Positions 5,518-11,245 of a stretch of DNA of 11,245 bases are shown here, one piece after another. How positions within the stretch are numbered: position 1 is the first letter of the stretch; each line of letters starts with the position of its first letter. Origin of the DNA: Ignatzschineria sp. (lineage in GTDB: Bacteria > Pseudomonadota > Gammaproteobacteria > Cardiobacteriales > Wohlfahrtiimonadaceae); assembly GCA_030151245.1 (NCBI GenBank), contig JASLEF010000166.1, positions 1 to 11,245 on the forward strand. The letters are read 5' to 3'. The notes under the pieces are model-generated. The model did not search any database. It was given only the letters and a program-made list of their open reading frames with translations, and was not told where the DNA came from. A program made the position numbers and the translations under genes.

Positions 5518-5622
5518 ATCTGTAAATTTTATTTAGACTCATTTCGACTGAAAATAATAAATTTAAAAATTTGTTATTTACGATATTATAAGAAAATTTA
5601 AAGAATAGTTAGAAAGGCGAGT

Positions 5623-6231
5623 ATGAAGAATCCCAATGCCAAGAATAAACACAGCCATGTTTATGGCATTCTCTTAATAGGGCTGACTGCTTTAAGCTTT
5701 ATTTTAAATGCTATTTTTTATCTCAATGAAATGCCGGAATTCCTAGATTTCTCACTTCTTGTAACAGTTTTAGTTATCACATTATTGCTTATTTTGGATC
5801 GAGAGAGCTTAAAGAACTGTTATCCTAATGAGAAGATCTTCACGGGGATCTCAGTGATTTTAGTGCCTTGGTATTTATATGCGCGTGCAAAATTTTTAGG
5901 TCATAAGCAGGGATTTCTATTCATTTGGGCAATGATTGTCGCGATAGGTATATTGACGAATTATTGGATTGAGAAATCCCATAGTGGCTTGCCGGCCTGT
6001 CACGATACGAGAGTGACAGAATGGCTAGGAGAAATGGTTGGTAACAGTGTTATAAGTCTTACTGATATTGAAGAGATCAGTTTTGAAGAAGTATCAGAAG
6101 CTCGTGTTTGTAAGAGTATCTTGACACAAAAAGATGATGATATTAGGAGACTTTATTACACTGTTTATTGGGAGAATAGAGATCGTTCATATTATATGAT
6201 CGAAATCTTACCGCGATGGATATATGAGTAG
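5623..6231 (+). CDS. Four-helix membrane protein with soluble C-terminal domain, unknown function
   Basis: A 202-residue protein. Four hydrophobic segments lie at about residues 13-33, 41-59, 74-90 and 98-115. Between helices 3 and 4 is the element WYLYARAKFLGHKQGFLFIW. After helix 4 comes a soluble domain of about 80 residues beginning LPACHDTRVTEWL, with a second Cys in ARVCKSIL and an alternating beta-like end (LYYTVYWENRDRSYYMIEIL). The LPAC...VCK arrangement resembles small periplasmic domains attached to membrane regions in several gammaproteobacteria, where the two Cys may form a disulphide; I cannot name the family. Start: AAAGG at 5613-5617, 5 bases before ATG. It is a single gene, with an orphan terminator upstream and a terminator downstream. 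Function unknown. Confidence 0.82.
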   Translation: MKNPNAKNKHSHVYGILLIGLTALSFILNAIFYLNEMPEFLDFSLLVTVLVITLLLILDRESLKNCYPNEKIFTGISVILVPWYLYARAKFLGHKQGFLFIWAMIVAIGILTNYWIEKSHSGLPACHDTRVTEWLGEMVGNSVISLTDIEEISFEEVSEARVCKSILTQKDDDIRRLYYTVYWENRDRSYYMIEILPRWIYE

Positions 6232-6269
6232 TACAATTTTAAATCTTTTACATTGCAGTAAAAATAGAC

Positions 6270-6301
6270 AAAGCCTCTTCTCCTTATCGAAAGAGGCTTT
6301 T
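6270..6301 (+). terminator. Terminator between convergent genes
   Basis: A perfect 10-bp stem, AAAGCCTCTT (6270-6279) and AAGAGGCTTT (6291-6300), around an 11-base loop, with T on the plus side. On the minus strand it is followed by TTTGTCTATTTTT-like sequence, so it can serve both the gene at 5623 and the oxidoreductase. The loop and right arm repeat the CTTATCGA and GAGGCTTTT blocks of the cydB terminator. Confidence 0.88.
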
Positions 6302-6333
6302 ACGAGATGCTAATTTAGCTCTTATTTCTTATT

Positions 6334-6972
6334 TTAGGAAAGATCAGAGACTACAGTAAACCGCTTTTGAATAAAGTCTTTATTGTGTAGCTCATCAATG
6401 AGAGCCTTACTGTAGTCAGCATAACTGACATAGCTATCTCCCGCACTGTTTGTTATGAAGTGGTCTTTACCTAATTGGTATTGACCAGTGGCTGGGCCTT
6501 CATAATCAAAGAAAGCAGCAGGGCTTAGGTAGGTCCATTGGATATGACTTTGCTGTAAAATATTAAAGGCTTTTCCCATATTAGTGGCCGTTGGTTTATA
6601 TGCTTCCGGAAAATCGGGAGTATCTACGAGACGAACTGTTTTTTCTGAATCGACAAACAGACTACCCGCACCCCCAACAACGATTAAGCGAGAATTAGGA
6701 AGAGATTTAAAAATATTAATAAGATGTTTTAAAGTCGTAATATGTTCCGTCTCTTTACCTTCAGGGGCATTAAAAGCATTAATGACGGCATCAAAGGTTT
6801 TTAAATCATCTACTGTTAAATCAAGAATAGATTTTTCAATGATTGGAAGATTTAGATTCTCCAGTTTTTGACGATGGCGAACAATGGCTGTCACACTGTG
6901 TTGTTGTTTCAATGCTTCCGCTACTAATAGAGTCCCTGCTTTTCCTGATGCTCCGATGATTGCGATATTCAT
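6334..6972 (-). CDS. NAD(P)-binding oxidoreductase, NmrA/atypical SDR-like
   Basis: A 212-residue cytoplasmic protein. The N terminus MNIAIIGASGKAG is a Rossmann dinucleotide-binding motif (GASGKAG, residues 7-13). Further family landmarks are a basic residue after strand 2 (AIVRHRQKL), DAVINAFNAPEG at about 60-71, RLIVVGGAGSLFVD at about 95-108, LVDTPDFPEAYKP and WTYLSPAAFFDYEGPATGQY. These match the NAD(P)H-binding single-domain group (PF13460/COG2910 type), usually near 210 residues, so it is complete. Members are reductases of small electrophiles or quinones, or redox sensors; the substrate here is unknown. Start: AAAAGGAG 6 bases upstream of the ATG. It is divergent from an HxlR regulator across about 130 bases, a common arrangement in which the regulator represses the reductase. 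Confidence 0.9.
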   Translation of the reverse strand: MNIAIIGASGKAGTLLVAEALKQQHSVTAIVRHRQKLENLNLPIIEKSILDLTVDDLKTFDAVINAFNAPEGKETEHITTLKHLINIFKSLPNSRLIVVGGAGSLFVDSEKTVRLVDTPDFPEAYKPTATNMGKAFNILQQSHIQWTYLSPAAFFDYEGPATGQYQLGKDHFITNSAGDSYVSYADYSKALIDELHNKDFIQKRFTVVSDLS

Positions 6973-7044
6973 AATAAGCTCCTTTTCTCATTGAAATTGA
7001 CGTTTTTTATAACTAAAGTCATAATACAACCAATTAAAACCTTA

Positions 7045-7075
7045 TGTAAGTAAGCACAAAAATGTATTGTAAGTA
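7045..7075. promoter_or_regulatory. Direct repeats in the divergent promoter region, probable HxlR binding site
   Basis: TGTAAGTA occurs at 7045-7052 and 7068-7075, 23 bases apart (about two helical turns). A related AAGTAACT follows at 7081. GTAAGT-type half sites are common in HxlR-family operators. A TATTAT box reading toward the oxidoreductase lies close by. Binding is inferred. Confidence 0.45.
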
Positions 7076-7104
7076 CTATAAAGTAACTATTGAGAGATAA
7101 TCGA

Positions 7105-7452
7105 ATGAGCGAGCTATTAAATATTTGTCCTGTAGCAGTTACATTGTCTTTAATTGAAGGAAAATGGAAAACATTAATTCTTAGAGATTTGTTAGAAGGG
7201 AAGAAGCGCTTTGGTGAATTGCAACGTTCTGTTGGGAATATTAGTCAGAAAGTATTAACGACGCAATTGCGCTCATTAGAAGCAAATGGCATTGTCAATC
7301 GAATCGCTTATGCCGAAATTCCCCCTAGGGTAGAATATGAGTTAACAGAGCAGGGACGTACACTTCATGTTGTGATTGATGCGATGCGTATTTGGGGTGA
7401 GGCATTTCAAGCTCAAGAAAGGGAGGTTTCTGAACTGCAGGAAGCCCCTTGA
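7105..7452 (+). CDS. HxlR-family winged-helix transcriptional regulator
   Basis: A 115-residue DNA-binding protein. The whole length matches the HxlR/YodB/YtfH group: an N-terminal CPV (Cys8), then LIEGKWKTLILRDLLEGKKRFGEL (helices 1-2), ISQKVLTTQLRSLEANGIVNR (recognition helix and start of wing), PPRVEYELTEQGRTL (wing), and a C-terminal dimerisation helix. Cys8 sits where YodB-type regulators carry the cysteine modified by quinones or diamide, so thiol sensing is plausible. The ATG at 7105 is preferred, with a GAGA stretch about 8 bases upstream; an in-frame TTG at 7090 would add five residues and has no better site. Its divergent partner is an NAD(P)-binding reductase. It probably represses that gene and itself, relieved by electrophiles; the ligand is not known. 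Confidence 0.92.
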   Translation: MSELLNICPVAVTLSLIEGKWKTLILRDLLEGKKRFGELQRSVGNISQKVLTTQLRSLEANGIVNRIAYAEIPPRVEYELTEQGRTLHVVIDAMRIWGEAFQAQEREVSELQEAP

Positions 7453-7518
7453 GCCTCAATAACATATTTTCATTTTGAATTAAAATAAGATGTTGAATAA
7501 CCTATCACATTTGCTAAA

Positions 7519-7533
7519 GCCGATTAAATCGGC
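7519..7533. other. Short perfect hairpin GCCGAT-TAA-ATCGGC
   Basis: A 6-bp stem with a 3-base loop between the HxlR gene and the 92-residue gene. No T run follows, so it is unlikely to be a standard terminator. It could be an operator or a leader hairpin. Confidence 0.4.
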
Positions 7534-7581
7534 AAGAATGGATGTTCATACTATTTTCACAGAAATGCTAAGGAGGGCTTT

Positions 7582-7860
7582 ATGGATAGTAAAAATCAAT
7601 TTTGGCCAAACTACGCTTTAACGGTTGAGAAGAAATCTGAAGAAATTGAAATGCTCTATGATGAAGAGTATGAAATGGCTGTATCACGTTTTGAATGGGA
7701 AGGCGGTCCTGTTATTGGGTTACGAATGAATAAAGGTCGACCTAAAGAAAAGATATCTATTGAAGTGGATGATCCTGAGTGGTTTGTGGCACCACCATTT
7801 TTAGAAAAACCAATCATGGATTGGGTAGCAGAGCAAAAATCGAAAAAGAAATCGTCTTAA
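7582..7860 (+). CDS. Hypothetical protein, 92 residues
   Basis: I do not recognise this family. The protein is soluble: an acidic first half (EEIEMLYDEEYEMAVSRFEW), a central GGPVIGLRMNKGRP, a likely strand KISIEVDDPEWF, then APPFLEKPIMDWV and a lysine-rich tail KSKKKSS. It has no Cys, signal peptide or membrane helix. The start is one of the firmest in the window: AAGGAGG at 7570-7576, five bases before the ATG, suggesting strong translation. It stands alone, 130 bases after the HxlR gene, and converges on rtcB at a shared terminator. The mixture of short strands and conserved-looking Trp and Pro suggests a small globular domain; no function can be assigned. Confidence 0.8.
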   Translation: MDSKNQFWPNYALTVEKKSEEIEMLYDEEYEMAVSRFEWEGGPVIGLRMNKGRPKEKISIEVDDPEWFVAPPFLEKPIMDWVAEQKSKKKSS

Positions 7861-7946
7861 GGTATATCACATAGATAAAATCTCTTAAATACATTAAGAC
7901 ACATTACACAAATTACACAAACTAAATAGTAGATTAATATTATAAG

Positions 7947-7974
7947 AAAAAAGCCCTAAGTCCGGGCTTTTTTT
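7947..7974. terminator. Bidirectional terminator between the 92-residue gene and rtcB
   Basis: AAAAAAGCCC (7947-7956) and GGGCTTTTTT (7964-7973) are perfect arms around TAAGTCC. T runs on both strands let it end both convergent transcripts. Confidence 0.92.
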
Positions 7975-8020
7975 ATGAGCTTAATCGTAAAAAATCACGC
8001 TTGAACATTCACAATCATGA

Positions 8021-9250
8021 TTATCCTTTAACACAAACCACTTGTTTTAGCGTATGAACGATCTCCACAAGATCTTTTTGCGCCGCCATGACGGCTTCGA
8101 TATTTTTATATGCCATCGGGATTTCATCGATAACAGCCGCATCTTTCCGGCATTCAACACCTTTAGTCGCGTTGATCTGATCTTCTACTGTAAACTTCTT
8201 TTTTGCCTCAGTTCGGCTCATAATACGACCTGCACCATGTGAGCAAGAATGAAAACTATCTTCATTTCCAAGTCCTCTAACGATGAAGCTTTTTGCGCCC
8301 ATAGATCCTGGGATAATTCCAAGTTCTCCTTTCTTTGCGGATACCGCCCCTTTCCGTGTTACATAGATCTCTTCTCCAAAATGCATCTCTTTTTGTACAT
8401 AATTATGATGACAATTAACAGCCATTTGATGGGTTGTAAAAGGCTTTTTAATAATGGATCTTAGCGCTTGAATCGTATTTTCCATTATGACTTCACGATT
8501 GAGCTTTGCATACATTTGTGCCCATTCTACAGCCTCTACATAATCATCAAAGTGTTGCGATCCTTCCTGTAGATAAGCAAGATCTTTATTGGGAAGGTTA
8601 GCAATATGAGTTTCCATATCTTTCTTTGCTTGCTCAATAAAGAAAGTCCCAATTGCATTTCCAATACCACGAGAACCGCTATGGAGCATAATCCAAACTT
8701 GATGATGCTCATCAAGACAGATCTCAATAAAATGATTTCCGGTACCGAGAGTTCCTAAATGATGATAATGGTTGGTGTTACGAAAACGAGGGTATTTCTC
8801 TAGTAGTCGTTGAAAGCCAGGTAGTAGCCGATCCCAATATTGATCTACAATTTGGGGAGGATTTTGCCAACTGCCAATATCTCGACGACCGCGTCCAGCG
8901 GTTCGCCCATGTGGCACGGATTTTTCAATAGCACTTCGAAGGGGTGCAAGATTATCAGGAAGGTCATTAGCTGTGAGGGACGTTAAGACTGCAATCATTC
9001 CACAGCCAATATCTACACCCACGGTTGCAGGAATAATCGCCCCCTTAGTGGGTATAACGGACCCCACGGTTGAGCCTTTACCTGTATGTACATCCGGCAT
9101 AGCCGCTACGTGCTTAAAAATAATGGGGAGTTGAGCAGTCTCTTCAAGCTGTTTTTGAGTAGAGGGATCGACGGGTACATTGTGCGTCCACATTTTTATG
9201 GGAACGCCATTTTTAACTTCAGCAAGAAGATATTGGTTTTTAACTGTCAT
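8021..9250 (-). CDS. rtcB: RNA-splicing ligase RtcB (3'-phosphate/5'-hydroxyl nucleic acid ligase)
   Basis: A cytoplasmic Mn2+- and GTP-dependent ligase that joins RNA ends with 2',3'-cyclic phosphate or 3'-phosphate to 5'-hydroxyl ends, used in RNA repair. It is 409 residues, against 408 in E. coli, and very similar along the whole length. Active-site landmarks: MPDVHTGKGS (51-60), VGVDIGCGM (77-85; Asp80 and Cys83 bind metal), GTGNHFIEI (169-177; His173), IMLHSGSRG (187-195; His190), NCHHNYV (279-285), PGSMGAKSFIVRG (314-326) and SCSHGAGR (335-342), in which His338 corresponds to the guanylylated His337 of E. coli. All key residues are present. Start: AAGGA 8 bases before the ATG. No rtcA (cyclase), rtcR (sigma54 activator) or archease gene is adjacent. 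A TATAAT -10 on the minus strand at 9320-9315 could drive it. Confidence 0.97.
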   Translation of the reverse strand: MTVKNQYLLAEVKNGVPIKMWTHNVPVDPSTQKQLEETAQLPIIFKHVAAMPDVHTGKGSTVGSVIPTKGAIIPATVGVDIGCGMIAVLTSLTANDLPDNLAPLRSAIEKSVPHGRTAGRGRRDIGSWQNPPQIVDQYWDRLLPGFQRLLEKYPRFRNTNHYHHLGTLGTGNHFIEICLDEHHQVWIMLHSGSRGIGNAIGTFFIEQAKKDMETHIANLPNKDLAYLQEGSQHFDDYVEAVEWAQMYAKLNREVIMENTIQALRSIIKKPFTTHQMAVNCHHNYVQKEMHFGEEIYVTRKGAVSAKKGELGIIPGSMGAKSFIVRGLGNEDSFHSCSHGAGRIMSRTEAKKKFTVEDQINATKGVECRKDAAVIDEIPMAYKNIEAVMAAQKDLVEIVHTLKQVVCVKG

Positions 9251-9314
9251 GATGAGTCCTTAAAATGAATGTGACCTGATCTGTTAATTTCTCTTTTATC
9301 GGGAAAGACGACTC

Positions 9315-9343
9315 ATTATAGCGATTTTACACAGCGAATGCTG
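9315..9343 (-). promoter_or_regulatory. Candidate rtcB promoter with small palindrome at -35
   Basis: On the minus strand a perfect TATAAT (9320-9315) is preceded, 17 bases upstream, by a poor -35 (CAGCAT). That -35 lies within the interrupted palindrome CAGC-GAAT-GCTG (plus strand 9332-9343). A good -10 with a poor -35 would suit activator control. Confidence 0.45.
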
Positions 9344-9390
9344 AGAGGGACGAAAATTGTAATCGTTACTTAAATGTCATAGAGCTTATT

Positions 9391-9399
9391 TATACTTAA
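9391..9399 (+). promoter_or_regulatory. Possible sigmaS-like -10 element for the orphan nucleotidase-domain gene
   Basis: TATACTTAA matches the core of the sigmaS -10 consensus. It lies about 39 bases before the ATG at 9438, with no clear -35. This is weak evidence on its own. Confidence 0.3.
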
Positions 9400-9437
9400 T
9401 ATTATGAATAATTAATAGGTATAAGGAGAAGATTGAG

Positions 9438-10289
9438 ATGATCATTCATGATGAATCTTTGCAAAACTATTTAAGCTTACTGGGAAATGATCCTATTACA
9501 GAGTTGTTAAATAGCTCTCAGTTGCATCATCTACAAGATTTTACTCTAGAAAATGATAAGTGTTTATCGGCGGTATCTCCGATATTAAATCGGTCGCTTG
9601 ATGTCATGACTATGGGTGATATGGATTTAAAAGCGATTGCTCATCATATTTGCGACGCAATTTATCCCGCCCCTTTAGTGGCGCTACGGTTATCAGGGAA
9701 GGACCTTCGAATATGGTTAGAGATGTCCGCTAGTATCTACCAGCAACCTAATGATCGCTCTTCAATGTTACTATGCAAAGATGCCTTAACCTTTCTTTTT
9801 TATCCGATTGCCGGACTAGATTATGAAATTAATATTGATCAATCCCCGTTATATGATCAGTTTGGAGATTTAAATGATGAGGTATTCATGAATGAATCTA
9901 AAAGACGCATCGGCTCAATTCGTTATAAAGGAAAAGAGGTGTTAGACCAAGAGGAATTTACGCTAATTACTAATCGCTATGCGCCGTTTCTCACGAGGGC
10001 TTACTGGCAAGGAAACACCTTTTTAGAAATTGGTTCGACCAATAATCATGAAGCCCTCCGAGACTATCTCGAATATACGGCATCGCAAGAGATTAGACTG
10101 ACCTCTACTTATTTAGCGGAAATTTCTTGGCATTGGCATCTGACCTCACGCATGAAAAAAAGCCTATTTTTACCAATTCCAGTCAAGGATTTTAGTATTT
10201 CCCCTTTACTTTTAAGGAGTTATAGAATGGTGGTACAAGCGGAGGAGCCTTCCGGATATGATATCTATTTTCATTCAATAAATTCTTAA
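9438..10289 (+). CDS. Free-standing 5'-nucleotidase C-terminal domain protein (CpdB/UshA C-domain homologue without catalytic domain)
   Basis: A 283-residue protein. From residue 16 it follows the C-terminal half of CpdB, the 2',3'-cyclic-nucleotide phosphodiesterase/3'-nucleotidase. NDPITELLNSSQ answers the inter-domain helix, then come LSAVSPIL (43-50), PAPLVALRLSGKDLRIWLE (77-95; SGKxLxxWLE is the family signature), FYPIAGLDYEINIDQSPLYD (121-140; CpdB has DGVNYQIDVTQPARYD), IGSIRYKGKEV (158-168) and FTLITNRYAPF (174-184). In the family this domain (PF02872) binds the nucleoside while the N-terminal metallophosphatase domain cuts. That domain is absent, and the upstream 187 bases do not encode it. 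There is no signal peptide, so it should be cytoplasmic. The Gly-Gly that follows TNxYxA in CpdB is missing. AAGGAG at 9423-9428 gives a clear start. It is probably a nucleotide-binding or inactive derivative; less likely a degraded gene. Confidence 0.82.
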   Translation: MIIHDESLQNYLSLLGNDPITELLNSSQLHHLQDFTLENDKCLSAVSPILNRSLDVMTMGDMDLKAIAHHICDAIYPAPLVALRLSGKDLRIWLEMSASIYQQPNDRSSMLLCKDALTFLFYPIAGLDYEINIDQSPLYDQFGDLNDEVFMNESKRRIGSIRYKGKEVLDQEEFTLITNRYAPFLTRAYWQGNTFLEIGSTNNHEALRDYLEYTASQEIRLTSTYLAEISWHWHLTSRMKKSLFLPIPVKDFSISPLLLRSYRMVVQAEEPSGYDIYFHSINS

Positions 10290-10395
10290 TGTGGCGTTAG
10301 ACTTATGAAAACGGAGCTTTATCGTCACTGTTCTTTAAAAAAATGTCATTTTGTGGTTTAACGGCTTTTTTTTAAAATATATTAAGAGGTCAGTA
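10290..10395. other. Intergenic, no clear terminator
   Basis: An eight-base T run (10366-10373) lies 75 bases after the stop of the orphan-domain gene, but no stable stem precedes it. Only a short AAAATG-T-CATTTT palindrome is seen at 10340-10352. Confidence 0.4.
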
Positions 10396-10494
10396 ATGAG
10401 ACAAAACTCTGTTTTAATGAAGTTTGTATCGCTGGTTTTTCCACGATATTTAACAGAGACCTCTCCAATCAATATCAAAATAGAGAGAAGATAG
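10396..10494 (+). CDS. Possible small protein, 32 residues
   Basis: A short frame beginning MRQNSVLMKFVSLVFPRYL and ending IKIERR. It has a basic start, a short hydrophobic stretch (residues 7-19) and a basic tail. AGAGG at 10385-10389 lies 6 bases before the ATG. That site is part of AGAGGTC (10385-10391), which has an exact inverted copy GACCTCT inside the frame at 10458-10464, so the ribosome site could be masked by pairing. No homologue is recognised, and the frame could be chance. Confidence 0.25.
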   Translation: MRQNSVLMKFVSLVFPRYLTETSPINIKIERR

Positions 10495-10567
10495 AAAATA
10501 TAGATTTGTCATGATAAGAAAGGTTCTATGCTATATGACTGTGATTATATCGCTCGGGTGATGAGAA

Positions 10568-11245
10568 TTATGCTTTTTCCTTCAGAATTTCAGCTTGCTG
10601 ATGGAGATGGATATCCATTTGTGGGAAGGGGATACTAATATTATTTTGATCTAAGGCGCGTTTAAATTGCTCTAAAAGCTCCCAACGGACAACAACAGCA
10701 TCTGCATTTTTAGTCCAGAAGCGAACAATGTAATTGAGGGAGGAAGCCCCCATTTCATTTAAATGAATGATGACTCCTTTATCTTGTAGGACACGAGGAT
10801 CAGCGATGGTAATATCCTTTAAAATATTTTTAACCGTATCTATATCTGAGTCATAGGCAACACCAACGATAATATCAGTACGGCGATGGGGTTCACGACT
10901 AATATTAATGATATTGTCTTTAATTATATTACTGTTGGGAATAATAATGGTATGTCCATCAGCTGATAGTAGCGTAGTGGAGAAAATTTCTACGAGAATA
11001 ACGGTTCCTTCTACCGAAGCTACACGAACATATTCTCCCGCTTTTAAGGGGCGGAAAACCACTAGAAGCACGCCGGCTGCAAAGTTTGATAGAGATCCTT
11101 GTAACGCTAGACCAACCGCTAATCCTGCTGCACCTAAGACCGCGATAATGGAGGTGGTTTGGATTCCCACTTTTCCTAAAACCGCTATTAATGTAAAGGC
11201 AATAATGGTATAGCGAATCATGGCAGTGATGAAGTTACTGACCGT
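10568..11245 (-). CDS. mscS: Small-conductance mechanosensitive channel MscS (N terminus beyond window)
   Basis: An inner-membrane channel that opens under membrane tension and releases solutes during osmotic downshock. About 225 residues are visible; the frame is open to the window edge (TVSNFITAMIRY before the first internal Met), so TM1 and TM2 lie outside. The pore helix is nearly that of E. coli MscS: SIIAVLGAAGLAVGLAL followed by QGSLSNFAAGVLLVVFRPL. The beta domain contains AGEYVRVASVEGTVILVEIFSTTLLSADG and IIIPNSNIIKDNIIN, then REPHRRTDIIVGVAYDSDID and, near the C terminus, ISIPFPQMDIHLHQ. These match the E. coli protein segment by segment, including a similar short tail. No neighbour in the window is co-oriented nearby, so it is probably transcribed alone. 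No obvious terminator follows the stop. Confidence 0.95.
   Translation of the reverse strand, partial: TVSNFITAMIRYTIIAFTLIAVLGKVGIQTTSIIAVLGAAGLAVGLALQGSLSNFAAGVLLVVFRPLKAGEYVRVASVEGTVILVEIFSTTLLSADGHTIIIPNSNIIKDNIINISREPHRRTDIIVGVAYDSDIDTVKNILKDITIADPRVLQDKGVIIHLNEMGASSLNYIVRFWTKNADAVVVRWELLEQFKRALDQNNISIPFPQMDIHLHQQAEILKEKA

Noticed and set aside
6584..6871. 95-codon plus-strand frame
   Set aside because: It lies wholly inside the oxidoreductase gene on the opposite strand, with Ser/Arg-rich shadow composition. The similar long frames opposite rtcB and mscS were rejected for the same reason.
1..11245. Mobile element, prophage or CRISPR array
   Set aside because: No transposase, integrase or phage protein is encoded, no terminal inverted repeats with target duplications are seen, and no regularly spaced repeats occur. 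The only tandem repeats are the tRNA genes.

Overview
The window looks like chromosomal DNA of an AT-rich gammaproteobacterium. RtcB, MscS and a YccJ-family protein closely resemble their Escherichia coli counterparts, the tRNA-Met genes resemble the E. coli elongator tRNA, and genes have clear AAGGAG-type ribosome binding sites. Base composition is much richer in A+T than in enterics. A low-GC lineage such as the Ignatzschineria/Wohlfahrtiimonas group would fit, but I cannot assign a genus from sequence alone. No transposase, integrase, phage structural gene or CRISPR array is visible.

Layout. Positions 1-1939 hold the end of a cyanide-insensitive type cytochrome bd oxidase locus: the 3' part of cydA (short-Q-loop, CioA-like), complete cydB overlapping it by one base, a strong terminator, and then a 42-residue DUF2474-type membrane peptide. 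Positions 2031-2393 form a three-gene tRNA-Met(CAT) operon with its own promoter and terminator. Positions 2394-4305 are sparse, with three small genes: a 60-residue unknown, a zinc-ribbon protein with two membrane helices, and a tiny lipoprotein. Positions 4306-4803 carry a two-gene unit of an amphipathic LEA-like protein and a YccJ homologue, followed by a terminator. From 4890 to 5622 there is no convincing protein gene, but a promoter-like sequence, several stem-loops and an intrinsic terminator suggest an RNA gene of about 320 nt.

From 5623 on, a four-helix membrane protein converges on an NAD(P)-binding oxidoreductase. The oxidoreductase is divergent from an HxlR-family regulator with an N-terminal cysteine, so the pair looks like an electrophile- or redox-responsive module. 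An unknown 92-residue protein follows and converges on rtcB (RNA ligase) at a shared terminator. Divergent from rtcB is the most unusual gene here: a free-standing homologue of only the C-terminal substrate-binding domain of CpdB/UshA-type periplasmic nucleotidases, with no catalytic domain and no signal peptide. The window ends inside mscS on the minus strand.

The best candidates for something undescribed are the orphan nucleotidase domain beside rtcB and the possible RNA gene at 5199-5517. Function in both cases is inference.
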